A DNA stretch of 64,000 bases from Clostridiaceae bacterium M8S5 (GCA_029227815.1 CP118523.1:1178001-1242000), one strand, 5' to 3'; shown: positions 49,129 through 56,865, numbered from the stretch's first letter. Notes: a model not told the origin generated them from the letters alone. Made by a program: numbers and translations.

Positions 49129-49572
49129 ATGATAAGGAAAGATATCATAAGTACAGGGCATTTGAAAAAAAATAGCTACAATATTCTCAAAAAATATCAT
49201 GAATTGGCTGACAAAAAGAAGATGGGGAGAATATTTGCAGTAAAAAATGGAGAGAATTATTGTTTTGTTACCTTGATTCAAAACTTAGGGGATATAATGA
49301 AAGATTCCCTTAGTGATATAAAAGATAGTGATTGTAAAGCCATGACACAAGTATATCTAGCAAAACTAGATCATTTAATAGCAAGAGTAAAAGAAAGTGC
49401 AGATAATAACAGCGCAATAAATGAAGGCTTTGTTACAAGTGTATTAAAAGCACATACTAATTTATTTAATAGAATGGTAGAAGTAAAAGAAAAGTTTAAA
49501 TTCAGCGAAAATAGTAAAGTACTTTGGAATGATAGTTACATTATGGCAAATAGTATATGGAATAAATTTTAA
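49129..49572 (+). CDS. Hypothetical protein
   Basis: A 147-residue, mostly helical, lysine-rich soluble protein of no family I recognise. No signal peptide, cysteine cluster or catalytic motif is visible. It starts at ATG behind TTTAGGAGGATAACTGC, an ideal ribosome binding site, and a TATAAT (49089-49094) lies upstream, so it is probably expressed. Single gene. Confidence 0.78.
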   Translation: MIRKDIISTGHLKKNSYNILKKYHELADKKKMGRIFAVKNGENYCFVTLIQNLGDIMKDSLSDIKDSDCKAMTQVYLAKLDHLIARVKESADNNSAINEGFVTSVLKAHTNLFNRMVEVKEKFKFSENSKVLWNDSYIMANSIWNKF

Positions 49573-49739
49573 ATATAGAATAATAATTTTATAATAACTA
49601 TGTATAAATGACATCTCAAACTGAGGTGTCATTTCATGATTAATTACAAAGGCATCATTACATAGACTAAGATCAATATACGATGCTATATGAAATAGAT
49701 AAATGTACATAGATTAGATTGTAATAGGGAGGTGAATTT

Positions 49740-49850
49740 ATGAATAAGGAAAGGTTTATGAAGTATAAGAAAAGAGAACAGTTAGAGTGTACATTTAAAG
49801 TTTTATTTTGTTTAAATCCTAGATTAGCTATACAAGAAGGACCTAAATAA
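49740..49850 (+). CDS. Short peptide ORF (36 residues)
   Basis: An ATG 6 nt after a perfect GGGAGGTGA site opens a 36-codon frame encoding a basic peptide (MNKERFMKYKKREQLECTFK, then a hydrophobic part with two Cys in total). It is followed 20 bp later by a strong terminator, so it forms a complete small transcription unit. Function unknown; it may be a toxin, leader or regulator peptide. Confidence 0.5.
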   Translation: MNKERFMKYKKREQLECTFKVLFCLNPRLAIQEGPK

Positions 49851-49870
49851 AAATATGGTGTTACTAATTA

Positions 49871-49904
49871 AAAAATCTTGAGATTTAACAGTCTCAAGAT
49901 TTTT
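49871..49904. terminator. Bidirectional terminator
   Basis: Perfect 13-bp stem AAAAATCTTGAGA (49871-49883) with TCTCAAGATTTTT (49892-49904), 8-nt loop, with U-runs on both strands. It separates the short peptide ORF from the convergent lipoprotein gene. Confidence 0.88.
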
Positions 49905-49910
49905 TAGTAT

Positions 49911-50414
49911 TTATTGCATGGGTAAAAACTCTACTTTCCATATGTTATCATCATTTTTAACAAGACAAAACTCAAATCTAAAAACATTGCCATTACAATC
50001 TTTTTCATCTTTAACAATATCATGTGTCCAACTGATTATAGCGGAGTTATTGTCATCACCAATTTCAGTTCTAAGCTCTTTAATATCTATAAACTCTGGA
50101 TGCATATATGGTTTGGACTTACTATCGTTCCTTTCAGCCATATGTTCTTCTTTAGTACACCCAACACGTTTTTCTTCCTTGGTATAAAGTGCATACTCTT
50201 TTTCATAATCTTGTATATAACAAGCATGTATGTACAGTTTGCATATGGAAATAGGTTTCAAATCTTTTAATAAAGTGTCATCGTGTGAGTTTTTGAATGT
50301 TTCATAAATACTAGTTTAAGTTTCTGATAGGTCGTATAAATTTGTAGTCTTATTGGAGCAGCCAGTAAATGATATACATAGAGTCAACATAATTACGATG
50401 TATACTATTCTCAA
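49911..50414 (-). pseudogene. Lipoprotein gene interrupted by an in-frame stop
   Basis: Reading the minus strand from TTG 50414, 7 nt after AAGGTGG, gives a lipoprotein signal peptide (MRIVYIVIMLTLCISFTGC, lipobox FTGC) and then NKTTNLYDLSET. A TAA follows at 50318-50316. The same frame continues without further stops for 135 codons to 49911, ending in a folded-looking domain (ISWTHDIVKDEKD, FRFEFCLVKNDDNIWKVEFLP). One base change would restore a 167-residue lipoprotein. I recognise no family. The downstream part alone could start at an internal TTG but would lack export signals. A sequencing error at the TAA is possible. Confidence 0.75.
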
Positions 50415-50492
50415 AATACAGCCACCTTTCTTAATAAATATCACAATAATTATATCATATATAGAAAGCTAGATTGTTAAGTTTTATAGCCC

Positions 50493-50543
50493 TTGACAAG
50501 ATCAGTATAAAATGATAAAGTTATGATAATGATAATTAATATC
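50493..50543 (+). promoter_or_regulatory. Promoter overlapping a Fur-box-like site
   Basis: TTGACA (50493-50498), 17-bp spacer, TAAAGT (50516-50521), then GATAATGATAATTAATATC (50525-50543), which matches the classic 19-bp Fur consensus at 17 positions. It covers the expected transcription start, so the DUF2325 gene is probably repressed by an iron-loaded Fur-type regulator. Confidence 0.72.
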
Positions 50544-50561
50544 AAAAAAGGAGTGAGAAAA

Positions 50562-50867
50562 GTGACAGCACTAATAGTCGGAGGAGATAAACTAGGAAAC
50601 ATACCACAAGTATTGACTGATAATGGAGTTGATGATTATATACACTGGTCGGGAAGGAAAAAAATATCATACAATAAAGAGATTCCTAGCAATATAGATA
50701 TAGTTATAGTGCTATACGATTTTATAAATCATAACACAGCAGGAGCTGTAAAAAAGATGACTAAGAATATGAATATACCTTGTATTTTTAGTAAAAGAGC
50801 ATGTAGTGATTTAATGAAAAAGATGAATAACTGTAGTCACTGTAAATATAAAGGTTTACGTACATAA
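50562..50867 (+). CDS. DUF2325-domain protein
   Basis: A 101-residue protein with the DUF2325 pattern: TALIVGGDKLGNIPQVL at the start, a central VIVLYDFINHNTAGAVKK and late Cys residues (CSDLMKKMNNCSHCKYKG) that could bind metal or a cluster. GTG 50562 follows AAAAAGGAGTG; an ATG at 50523 precedes that site and overlaps the Fur-box-like sequence. Function of the family is not known; the upstream site suggests a link to iron. Confidence 0.85.
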   Translation: MTALIVGGDKLGNIPQVLTDNGVDDYIHWSGRKKISYNKEIPSNIDIVIVLYDFINHNTAGAVKKMTKNMNIPCIFSKRACSDLMKKMNNCSHCKYKGLRT

Positions 50868-50886
50868 ATGTAAACAAATAAAAGTT

Positions 50887-50911
50887 AAGTCAGATCACAT
50901 TGATCTGACTT
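50887..50911. terminator. Terminator after the DUF2325 gene
   Basis: Perfect 11-bp stem AAGTCAGATCA/TGATCTGACTT with a 3-nt loop and TTATTTTAT after it. It ends 10 bp before the left direct repeat. Confidence 0.88.
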
Positions 50912-50920
50912 TTATTTTAT

Positions 50921-51288
50921 AAAATAGTATTAGTTTTTATATAAATAATTATTTTGTGATTTAGTCTTAAAAGCCATATAGGAGGCTATAAATGCAGTGA
51001 GTGGTATAGTAAGTATTAACCCAATACTTCCACATAAAGCCCTTATAGCCTCAGATGTAATCAATTCAGTGTTTAGAGCATTTAAAAACGTAGTATCAGA
51101 TAATATGAATATAAGTAATAGAGGAAGAAAGCTTCCAACGTAGGCTAGTACAAGTGTATTTATCATAGTAGACATAACATCTTTGCCTACATTTAATCCT
51201 GATTGCAATAATTCAATGAAAGGTATACTAGGTGATTTCTTTTTTATTTCAAATACAACTGAGGCTATAGACATGCTTACATCCATTA
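50921..51288. repeat. Left copy of a 368-bp direct repeat
   Basis: Matches 62299-62666 base for base except 7 substitutions (98% identity), same orientation, no gaps. Homology stops abruptly at 51288/62666. The repeat is the 3' third of a YibE/F-family gene plus its 9-bp downstream flank. Confidence 0.97.
50930..51286 (-). pseudogene. Truncated YibE/F-family gene (3' fragment)
   Basis: Encodes only the last 118 residues of the 358-residue protein at 62308-63384, with a few substitutions (for example FIASYMAFKTK against LISSYMAFKTK). The N-terminal 240 residues are absent: upstream sequence is unrelated after 51288. No ribosome binding site precedes the remaining ATG, so it is probably not expressed. 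Confidence 0.9.
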
Positions 51289-52035
51289 AATGAGGAAATC
51301 CAAATTACAGATTATGGCACAAAATGTTTATCGTATCTAGTGCATATTTATCCAAGAAAACGAAAAACAATAGATTAATTAACAAAAAATTACAATAATA
51401 AAATTAAATTGACAGTATTATTTGACTGATTTTACTACATGTGCTATAATTAGTTAATGCAGTTATTCCAAAATTAACAATATCTGCAACTATCATTAAT
51501 CTTGGTCTAGGAGACTTAAATTTTTTACTATCAATCTAAGTTAATAGACATCCACTAGATTTTCTAATGCGAAAATTCGACTTTTCATTACATAAACTAA
51601 CCTGCAAACTAAAAACATACTTATCATATACTAAATTCAAATAAATTAAATCATTATTTTTTAGAGCCTTTGCTAGAATATTCATAGAAATTTTCTTAAG
51701 TTTAATCAATAGTGAATGGTTGAATACAAATACCATTCTAATTCTATGTTCTAGCTACAAGAACATTATAAGGTGTATTCAAAGAACAAAAAAATATTTC
51801 AGTCGTAAGTAATTCATATTATTAAACATATCTTAGTTTAGTAATGTGTAGAAAAAATTTAAAAATGATATTTACATGGTCATCATATGTTGTTCATTTC
51901 CGTGATATTTAGGATTACATTTTATAATTCTGAAGCATTTTTGATGTTTATTTACATATCATGGAAATAATCGAATTGGTATGGTAAAAATTAATATTTA
52001 TATACACATAGTTGACATTTTTAACAAGAAATTAT

Positions 52036-52064
52036 TTAACAAAATACTAGAATAATCGTATAGT
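52036..52064 (+). promoter_or_regulatory. Putative promoter of the radical SAM cluster
   Basis: TTAACA (52036-52041), 17-bp spacer, TATAGT (52059-52064), about 190 bp before the first radical SAM gene. Each hexamer differs from consensus at one position. Confidence 0.5.
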
Positions 52065-52165
52065 AAAACAACTGCGAAAAGATTATTTTAAAACTAAAAT
52101 AATACATATAATTTAGAAAAAAATTTCATATGTTGATGCTAAAAAGGAGGTCCGAGAGCTTACTT

Positions 52166-52186
52166 ATGGAACTGAAATGGTGGTAA
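52166..52186 (+). other. Six-residue mini-ORF (MELKWW) behind a strong Shine-Dalgarno
   Basis: AAAAAGGAGG at 52141-52150 is one of the strongest ribosome binding sequences in the window, yet the only ATG nearby opens a six-codon frame 15 nt away that ends in two Trp codons and TAA. It lies in the leader of the radical SAM operon. It could be a leader peptide sensing Trp, a remnant, or chance. Confidence 0.25.
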
Positions 52187-52253
52187 GTTAAATTTCATAC
52201 AATTAATTATTATTTACTATATTTAGGATCAAAAGAGAGGGAGGAATGATAAG

Positions 52254-53531
52254 ATGACTTATGATAATAATGATTTAATATTTCGAAGAGAATTTTTTGG
52301 AGGATTAGTTATATCTTCTAATGGAAGATGCTATTATGGGGATATGGTAGTAAGAAAGATTATTGAACATCAAAAGCTGGATGATGAATTAATAACCCAA
52401 ATAAACAAACAATATGGTTTATCAAAAGGAGAAGTTATTAATTTATATAAAAGTATTAATAGAAATTGCAACATAAGAAATATGAAAATATTGAAAAATC
52501 TACATCCAAAAAATTTTTTAACAGCACCTTTAAGAGTTTTTTATGATATTACATATAAATGTAATTTGCATTGCAAACATTGTTATACTGATTCTGGTAA
52601 TAAAAATAAAGTTGAGCTAGATTGGAATGATAAAATTAAATTAATAGACAACATGGTCGATATGGGTATAAAAAAACTTTCAATTGCAGGAGGTGAACCT
52701 TTCATATCTAATAAATTTTTGTATTTTCTTCAATATGCTTCTTCAAAAGAGATAAACATATCGTTTACTACTAATTCTTTATTTATAAACAGTACTATAA
52801 TAAGTGAACTCAATAAACTTAATATACAAACAATTACAGTAAGTCTCGATGGTGCTACTTCAGAAACAAATGATTATATTAGAGGAGAAGGAACATATAA
52901 TAAGGTAGTCAAACAAACTAGCATGTTAAGTAAAAAATTTATAGGAGATGTTGCTCTAAGAATGACTATAATGAAACATAATTTAAATGAATGGAAAAAG
53001 TTTATTGAATTAGCGTCTATATTAGAGGTTGAAAAAGTAAAATTCAATTGTATACGAGAGACTGGTAGAGCTTCATTAAATAGTGAGTTACTAATTTCGC
53101 AAAATGAATATATAGAGTTTATAAAACAAGTAGCGAAACATGAGATTTCAGGAGTAAAGGTTTCATTGCCTGTTAATCCATTTTCAAACTGTGAATATGA
53201 CATTATAGATGAATTAGGATTTGGATGTAGCGGTGGAAAAGATTCTATCACAGTTGCACCTGATGGTACAGTTAAGCCATGTTCTCAACTTGTAAACGGA
53301 GATGCAAATATCAAAGAAAAAAGTCTGAGCGAAATATGGCAAACTAGTAAATTAATATCAGAATTTAGAAATTTAGAAGGAAACAATATATGTCGTTCGT
53401 GTGAAATATATGATAAATGTAGAGCAGGGTGTAGATATAGAGCTTTAAGGTATTATAACAATATCAATGAAATTGATCCATTTTGTTACAAAAAATTAAA
53501 CCTAACGATAGATGAATCGAGGAGAAAGTGA
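52254..53531 (+). CDS. Radical SAM/SPASM protein with N-terminal RRE-like domain
   Basis: A 425-residue peptide-modifying-type enzyme. Residues 1-75 (FRREFFGGLVISSNGRCYYGD) resemble PqqD-like RiPP recognition elements. The radical SAM core has the 4Fe-4S motif CNLHCKHC (CxxxCxxC) near residue 105, followed by AGGEPF (SAM contact). The C-terminal SPASM region carries seven Cys (GCSGG, VKPC, NICRSC, DKC, AGC, PFC), enough for two auxiliary clusters. Such enzymes install thioether, C-C or epimer modifications in ribosomal peptides. ATG behind GAGGGAGG. First gene of the cluster; its stop nearly touches the kinase-like gene. Confidence 0.94.
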   Translation: MTYDNNDLIFRREFFGGLVISSNGRCYYGDMVVRKIIEHQKLDDELITQINKQYGLSKGEVINLYKSINRNCNIRNMKILKNLHPKNFLTAPLRVFYDITYKCNLHCKHCYTDSGNKNKVELDWNDKIKLIDNMVDMGIKKLSIAGGEPFISNKFLYFLQYASSKEINISFTTNSLFINSTIISELNKLNIQTITVSLDGATSETNDYIRGEGTYNKVVKQTSMLSKKFIGDVALRMTIMKHNLNEWKKFIELASILEVEKVKFNCIRETGRASLNSELLISQNEYIEFIKQVAKHEISGVKVSLPVNPFSNCEYDIIDELGFGCSGGKDSITVAPDGTVKPCSQLVNGDANIKEKSLSEIWQTSKLISEFRNLEGNNICRSCEIYDKCRAGCRYRALRYYNNINEIDPFCYKKLNLTIDESRRK

Positions 53532-53533
53532 CT

Positions 53534-54190
53534 ATGAAAAAAAATACATTAATTGCTTTCAGTGGTATTGATGGAAGTGGAAAATCAACTCTGATAAAAA
53601 TGATTGATGAATATATGAAAAGTCAGAATATCAAATCTCAAATTTGTAGAATAATGGGAGAAAGTTATTATAATAAAATAATCCGCAAAAAATGCAATGG
53701 TGAATATTTAAAGACTTTTGAAGAATATGGTCCTGCTTTAGTAAATATCACTTATACGGCTGATTTATTATATAATCATGAACATACAATAATTCCAGCT
53801 ATAAAAAAAAATATAATAATTTTATCAGATAGATATGATTTATGTTGTTTAGCATATTCAAAACTACGAGACGAACCAAGTATTGTAGTTTCAAAAATGT
53901 TAAGACATATAACTAAACCAACAATACATTTTTATTTAGAAGTAGAACCCAAAATTGCCTATGAAAGAATAGTACAGAGAAGCAAAGAAATGGGTGACAA
54001 AATATCTGAAAAAGAAAACATAAAAACACTTAGTTTAGTCAAAATCCAGTATAATAAGTTAGTTAATTCTACTCATAAAAATGTTATAATAATTAATTCA
54101 AATAGAGAAATTAGTGATGTTTTTAATGATTCTATTACAATAATAAAAAATAAATTTAAGGATTTACTAGGAGGAAAAAAATATGGATAA
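53534..54190 (+). CDS. Thymidylate-kinase-like protein
   Basis: A 218-residue P-loop kinase of the dTMP kinase family: Walker A FSGIDGSGKSTL near residues 9-20, LSDRYD (the DRY motif) and a lid-like region with basic residues (YERIVQRSKEMGD). It would phosphorylate a nucleoside monophosphate or a related group. A housekeeping tmk is not expected between two radical SAM genes, so a dedicated role in the pathway is likely. Start: ATG 53534, 9 nt after AGGAG; a GTG at 53528 overlapping the previous stop is possible. Its end overlaps the second radical SAM gene by 8 bp. Confidence 0.88.
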   Translation: MKKNTLIAFSGIDGSGKSTLIKMIDEYMKSQNIKSQICRIMGESYYNKIIRKKCNGEYLKTFEEYGPALVNITYTADLLYNHEHTIIPAIKKNIIILSDRYDLCCLAYSKLRDEPSIVVSKMLRHITKPTIHFYLEVEPKIAYERIVQRSKEMGDKISEKENIKTLSLVKIQYNKLVNSTHKNVIIINSNREISDVFNDSITIIKNKFKDLLGGKKYG

Positions 54191-55175
54191 TTTATTAGAA
54201 AATCGGCAAAGTAGAGATAAAATAACCAAGATTAGGCCTAATAAAGTTTTTTTATCAATAACCAATAAATGTAGCGCATGTTGTCTGCATTGCTTTGCTG
54301 AATCAGGAGAACAGCTAAGTGAGGAATTGAAATTAAATGAAATCTATATCTTAATAAATCAATTGAAGGATATAGGGATAACTTCTGTTTCGATTACAGG
54401 TGGAGAGCCTTTTTTAAGAAATGATTGTATTGATATTATACAGCGTTTAAAAGAAAAAAAATTTAAAGTTTCAATAGCTACAAATGGAATGTTTTTATCT
54501 AAAGAAATATGTGAAAAAATCATTTTTTGGGGTATGGATTCTATTAGTGTTAGCTTAGAGGGAATTGACTCTGTAATAAACAATAAGATAAGAAAAAATA
54601 TTGATACAAATCGAGTAATAGAAAATATTAAGTCTTTAATTAAAATAAAAAAAATTCAAGGTAGCAAAATTAAGATCGCTGTTCGTACAAGTGTTAATAA
54701 ATATAACTGCAATCATCTATTGGAAATGTATTGTTTTTTCTCAGACTTAGGCATAAATAAATATAAAATAAATAATACCAATTTACTAGGAAATGCAATT
54801 AGAAATATAGATATACTTATTTCTGAGGATGTGTTTAGACAAAAGTTGGAAAGATTAAAAAACTACTCTAAGCAAAATAATTGTTTTTGTAAGTTAGAAT
54901 TTCCAATCGAAAAATATATATTAAACAATAATACTGGGAAATTATCGATGTGTACTTCAGGAAATAAAACGATTTCAATATCAGCTACAGGAGATGTTTT
55001 ACCGTGTTCGTTAAGCCAAGAAAAAATTATATTTGGAAATATACGATTAAAATCTTTGGAGAATATTTTAAATAATAATTTGCCATTTACATACAATGAA
55101 AAACCTTGTCGTATATGTAAAATGCAAAATTACGTTAATAAAAATGCTTTTATTTCAGAAGGAGGTGGAATATAA
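54183..55175 (+). CDS. Second radical SAM protein with shortened SPASM region
   Basis: A 330-residue enzyme. The cluster motif is CSACCLHC (CxxxCxxC) near residue 32 with TGGEPF after it. It has no N-terminal recognition domain, unlike the first radical SAM protein. The C-terminal region keeps four SPASM-type Cys (LSMC, VLPC, PCRIC) but ends soon after, so the last cluster ligands are missing or supplied otherwise. It would work with the PqqD-like protein encoded downstream, or with the first enzyme. It is coupled to the kinase-like gene before it (8-bp overlap) and to the 18-codon ORF after it (TAATG). Confidence 0.93.
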   Translation: MDNLLENRQSRDKITKIRPNKVFLSITNKCSACCLHCFAESGEQLSEELKLNEIYILINQLKDIGITSVSITGGEPFLRNDCIDIIQRLKEKKFKVSIATNGMFLSKEICEKIIFWGMDSISVSLEGIDSVINNKIRKNIDTNRVIENIKSLIKIKKIQGSKIKIAVRTSVNKYNCNHLLEMYCFFSDLGINKYKINNTNLLGNAIRNIDILISEDVFRQKLERLKNYSKQNNCFCKLEFPIEKYILNNNTGKLSMCTSGNKTISISATGDVLPCSLSQEKIIFGNIRLKSLENILNNNLPFTYNEKPCRICKMQNYVNKNAFISEGGGI

Positions 55176-55231
55176 TGAAAAGCGTTAAAAATAAGAAGCG
55201 TTTTTTTAAAGTAAGTACAAGCCATAACTAA
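55175..55231 (+). CDS. 18-residue peptide ORF coupled to the radical SAM gene
   Basis: ATG overlaps the radical SAM stop (TAATG) and follows GGAGGTGG at ideal spacing. The peptide is MKSVKNKKRFFKVSTSHN, very basic. A strong terminator hairpin begins 8 bp after its stop. Tight coupling plus its own terminator makes real translation plausible. It could be a RiPP precursor, a remnant of one, or a regulator. Confidence 0.5.
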   Translation: MKSVKNKKRFFKVSTSHN

Positions 55232-55239
55232 ATTAAAAG

Positions 55240-55290
55240 GATAATGGGGTTTTAGAAAAATATAATGTTTCTTTTCAAAACCCCATTATC
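55240..55290 (+). terminator. Terminator after the first radical SAM operon
   Basis: Perfect 14-bp stem GATAATGGGGTTTT (55240-55253) with its complement at 55277-55290; within the loop AGAAA (55254-55258) can pair with TTTCT (55268-55272). No long U-run follows. It splits the cluster into two transcription units. Confidence 0.78.
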
Positions 55291-55307
55291 AGAAAGAATG
55301 AGGGAAA

Positions 55308-55805
55308 ATGACTTATAAACAATCTATAAATTTTATTTTAGGGCTAATATTGAATCAATCACAGGAAAGTCAAAAATCATGGAATGCTGCAATTGAATTA
55401 CAAAATAGATTTTATGAAAAATCGCAACAATATTTTTCTTTTTATCTATGCGAATTTTTTGGTGTAGATTTTTTATATCAAATAATAAAAGGCAATCCTT
55501 GTTTACATAGATTTCCTGAAACAATGTCAAGATATATAGTTCAAACTGCTGCTACTTTAAACAGGTACTATCAAGGAGATCCACGAAAGCTGTGGGAGAA
55601 CAACCCATCAAATATTAACATAGAGTTACAAAAACTACATGGTATTGGAAAGCACAAAGCTATTCAAGGAAAATTAATATTATTCAGAATACTGAACTTG
55701 CCATTTGAAAATAAAGATATTGACTATATGAATATTAATTGCTCAGCAATGTTAGACAATTTGGAACGTGATATTAAAATTATATTACAAAAAAATAGCA
55801 TTTAA
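55308..55805 (+). CDS. Helix-hairpin-helix protein, HhH-GPD/endonuclease III-like
   Basis: A 165-residue protein with the helix-hairpin-helix motif LQKLHGIGKHKAIQGKLIL (about residues 110-128) and an N-terminal segment (FILGLILNQSQESQKSW) like the opening of HhH-GPD base-excision proteins. The canonical catalytic Lys/Asp region and the C-terminal 4Fe-4S loop of endonuclease III are not evident. It is shorter than endonuclease III (about 210). It could bind DNA or a nucleoside-like product; a self-protection role is a guess. Starts at ATG behind TGAGGGAAA. Confidence 0.72.
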   Translation: MTYKQSINFILGLILNQSQESQKSWNAAIELQNRFYEKSQQYFSFYLCEFFGVDFLYQIIKGNPCLHRFPETMSRYIVQTAATLNRYYQGDPRKLWENNPSNINIELQKLHGIGKHKAIQGKLILFRILNLPFENKDIDYMNINCSAMLDNLERDIKIILQKNSI

Positions 55806-56025
55806 TAAATGTAGTTAATGTATTAAAGAGTATAAAGAATATTTATGACTAATAACAAAAACTATAAATAAATAACAAAACCCAGACTAATTAAAATTTA
55901 ATTATAGAAAAAAAGAATGTTATACGAAAACAAAAACTAATTTTTTAAAGTCCTAGGGAAGGAATGAAGTTGTAAAAATATTTTTCACCTTAATGTTGGT
56001 GCTAAATTTGAAAGGGGATAACAAA

Positions 56026-56385
56026 TTGAACAAAGAAGAAAGACAAATTAATCTGTTAACTAGTTTAATTATTGGTGAGCCTGGATTAGAAAATCTTCAA
56101 GATTATATAAAAAAAATAATAGAAATTAGGGGTTTGTCTGAACATAATATATTAGAAGAAATGTTAATGTTAATTGAAGAGGTTGGAGAATTAGCAAAAT
56201 CAATACGCAAATATGAAACGAGGCTTACTATTGATAAAGATAGAGAATTTAACTATGATACTGTTGAAAGTGAAATTGCTGATATATTGATAGTCCTTGT
56301 TAATATATGTAATGTTTTGGATATTAACTTAAAAGATGCACTAATTAAAAAAGAGAGGTGTAATATAAACAGAAGGTGGGATTAA
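56026..56385 (+). CDS. MazG-like nucleotide pyrophosphohydrolase
   Basis: A 119-residue all-alpha protein with the MazG metal motif: EEMLMLIEEVGELAKSI, then ESEIADILIVLVNICN (ExxE...ExxD). MazG proteins hydrolyse (d)NTPs or nucleotide analogues to monophosphates. I place the start at TTG 56026, 8 nt after AAAGGGG; an ATG at 55993 has no such site. The 220 bp before it hold no gene. Its presence in a peptide cluster suggests a nucleotide is made, consumed or detoxified here. Confidence 0.85.
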   Translation: MNKEERQINLLTSLIIGEPGLENLQDYIKKIIEIRGLSEHNILEEMLMLIEEVGELAKSIRKYETRLTIDKDREFNYDTVESEIADILIVLVNICNVLDINLKDALIKKERCNINRRWD

Positions 56386-56743
56386 CTGAGCAGGGTTATA
56401 TTTAGGAGTAGCTTCGTTCATTTTACTTACTTAAATATAGAATAAGTAAAATTTAACTAACAATAGATAAAGAAAAAAGCTCTAAATTTTATGTTACATT
56501 TTAAAGGTAGGAGAATATGCTTTTTTTTACAAACAGTTATAATTTCTTAAGCAGATATAACTTTACTTAGATGGTAACTGGTGATAGTCTGAATAAATAT
56601 CAATTTTCTTAATTCTACTACAAGCTGATGAAATACTAATGTATTAGTAATGAAAATTTTTTGAACAGGCAAAATAAATGTAGTCTTTATGGTTGTAGAG
56701 TTATGCAGCTTATAAAATACTTATTAAAAAAGGAGGGGAGAAT
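56386..56743. other. 358-bp leader region ahead of the peptide ORF
   Basis: No firm gene. A 17-residue mini-ORF (56517-56570) lies 4 nt after TAGGAG, rich in Phe, Tyr and Asn; it is probably chance. The length and AT content fit a 5' leader and promoter for the 25-residue peptide ORF, but I cannot fix a promoter. Confidence 0.5.
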
Positions 56744-56821
56744 ATGAAAAAATATACTGCGCCTAAAGCAAAAAAAATAAGTTTACCTGCAGCTTTAGGA
56801 GCTGACATTGCTTTAAGGTAA
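56744..56821 (+). CDS. Candidate RiPP precursor peptide (25 residues)
   Basis: ATG follows AAAAGGAGGGGAGAAT and opens a 25-codon frame: a basic N-terminal part MKKYTAPKAKK, then ISLPAALGADIALR to the stop. Tyr4-x-x-Pro7 matches the YxxP part of the Y-x-x-P-x-L leader motif that B1-type (PqqD-like) recognition proteins bind in lasso-peptide precursors, and a PqqD-like protein is encoded 1 kb downstream. A strong hairpin follows 11 bp after the stop, as often seen after highly expressed precursor genes. No Cys, Ser/Thr cluster or Trp is in the C-terminal half, so the kind of modification is unclear. Confidence 0.7.
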   Translation: MKKYTAPKAKKISLPAALGADIALR

Positions 56822-56831
56822 TTATATTTTT

Positions 56832-56865
56832 AAAGAATGGATAAGTAAAAGCTTATCTATTCTTT
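56832..56865 (+). terminator. Attenuator/terminator after the peptide ORF
   Basis: 14-bp stem AAAGAATGGATAAG (56832-56845) with CTTATCTATTCTTT (56852-56865, one G-U pair), 6-nt loop. It sits between the precursor ORF and the nucleotidyltransferase gene and would give more precursor mRNA than enzyme mRNA. Confidence 0.78.

Larger units (their letters stand above)
51289..52253. other. 965-bp AT-rich region without a clear gene
   Basis: No convincing protein gene on either strand. It holds a consensus promoter, TTGACT (51422-51427)-17 bp-TATAAT (51445-51450), with no gene behind it; a 13-bp inverted repeat with one mismatch (51896-51908 with 51956-51968, loop 47 nt); a second promoter at 52036; and a strong ribosome binding site at 52141. 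It may encode a small RNA or be insertion debris. Confidence 0.6.

Noticed and set aside
56517..56570. 17-residue mini-ORF ahead of the precursor
   Set aside because: It has a TAGGAG at short spacing but a low-complexity Phe/Tyr/Asn composition in very AT-rich DNA, and nothing else supports it.
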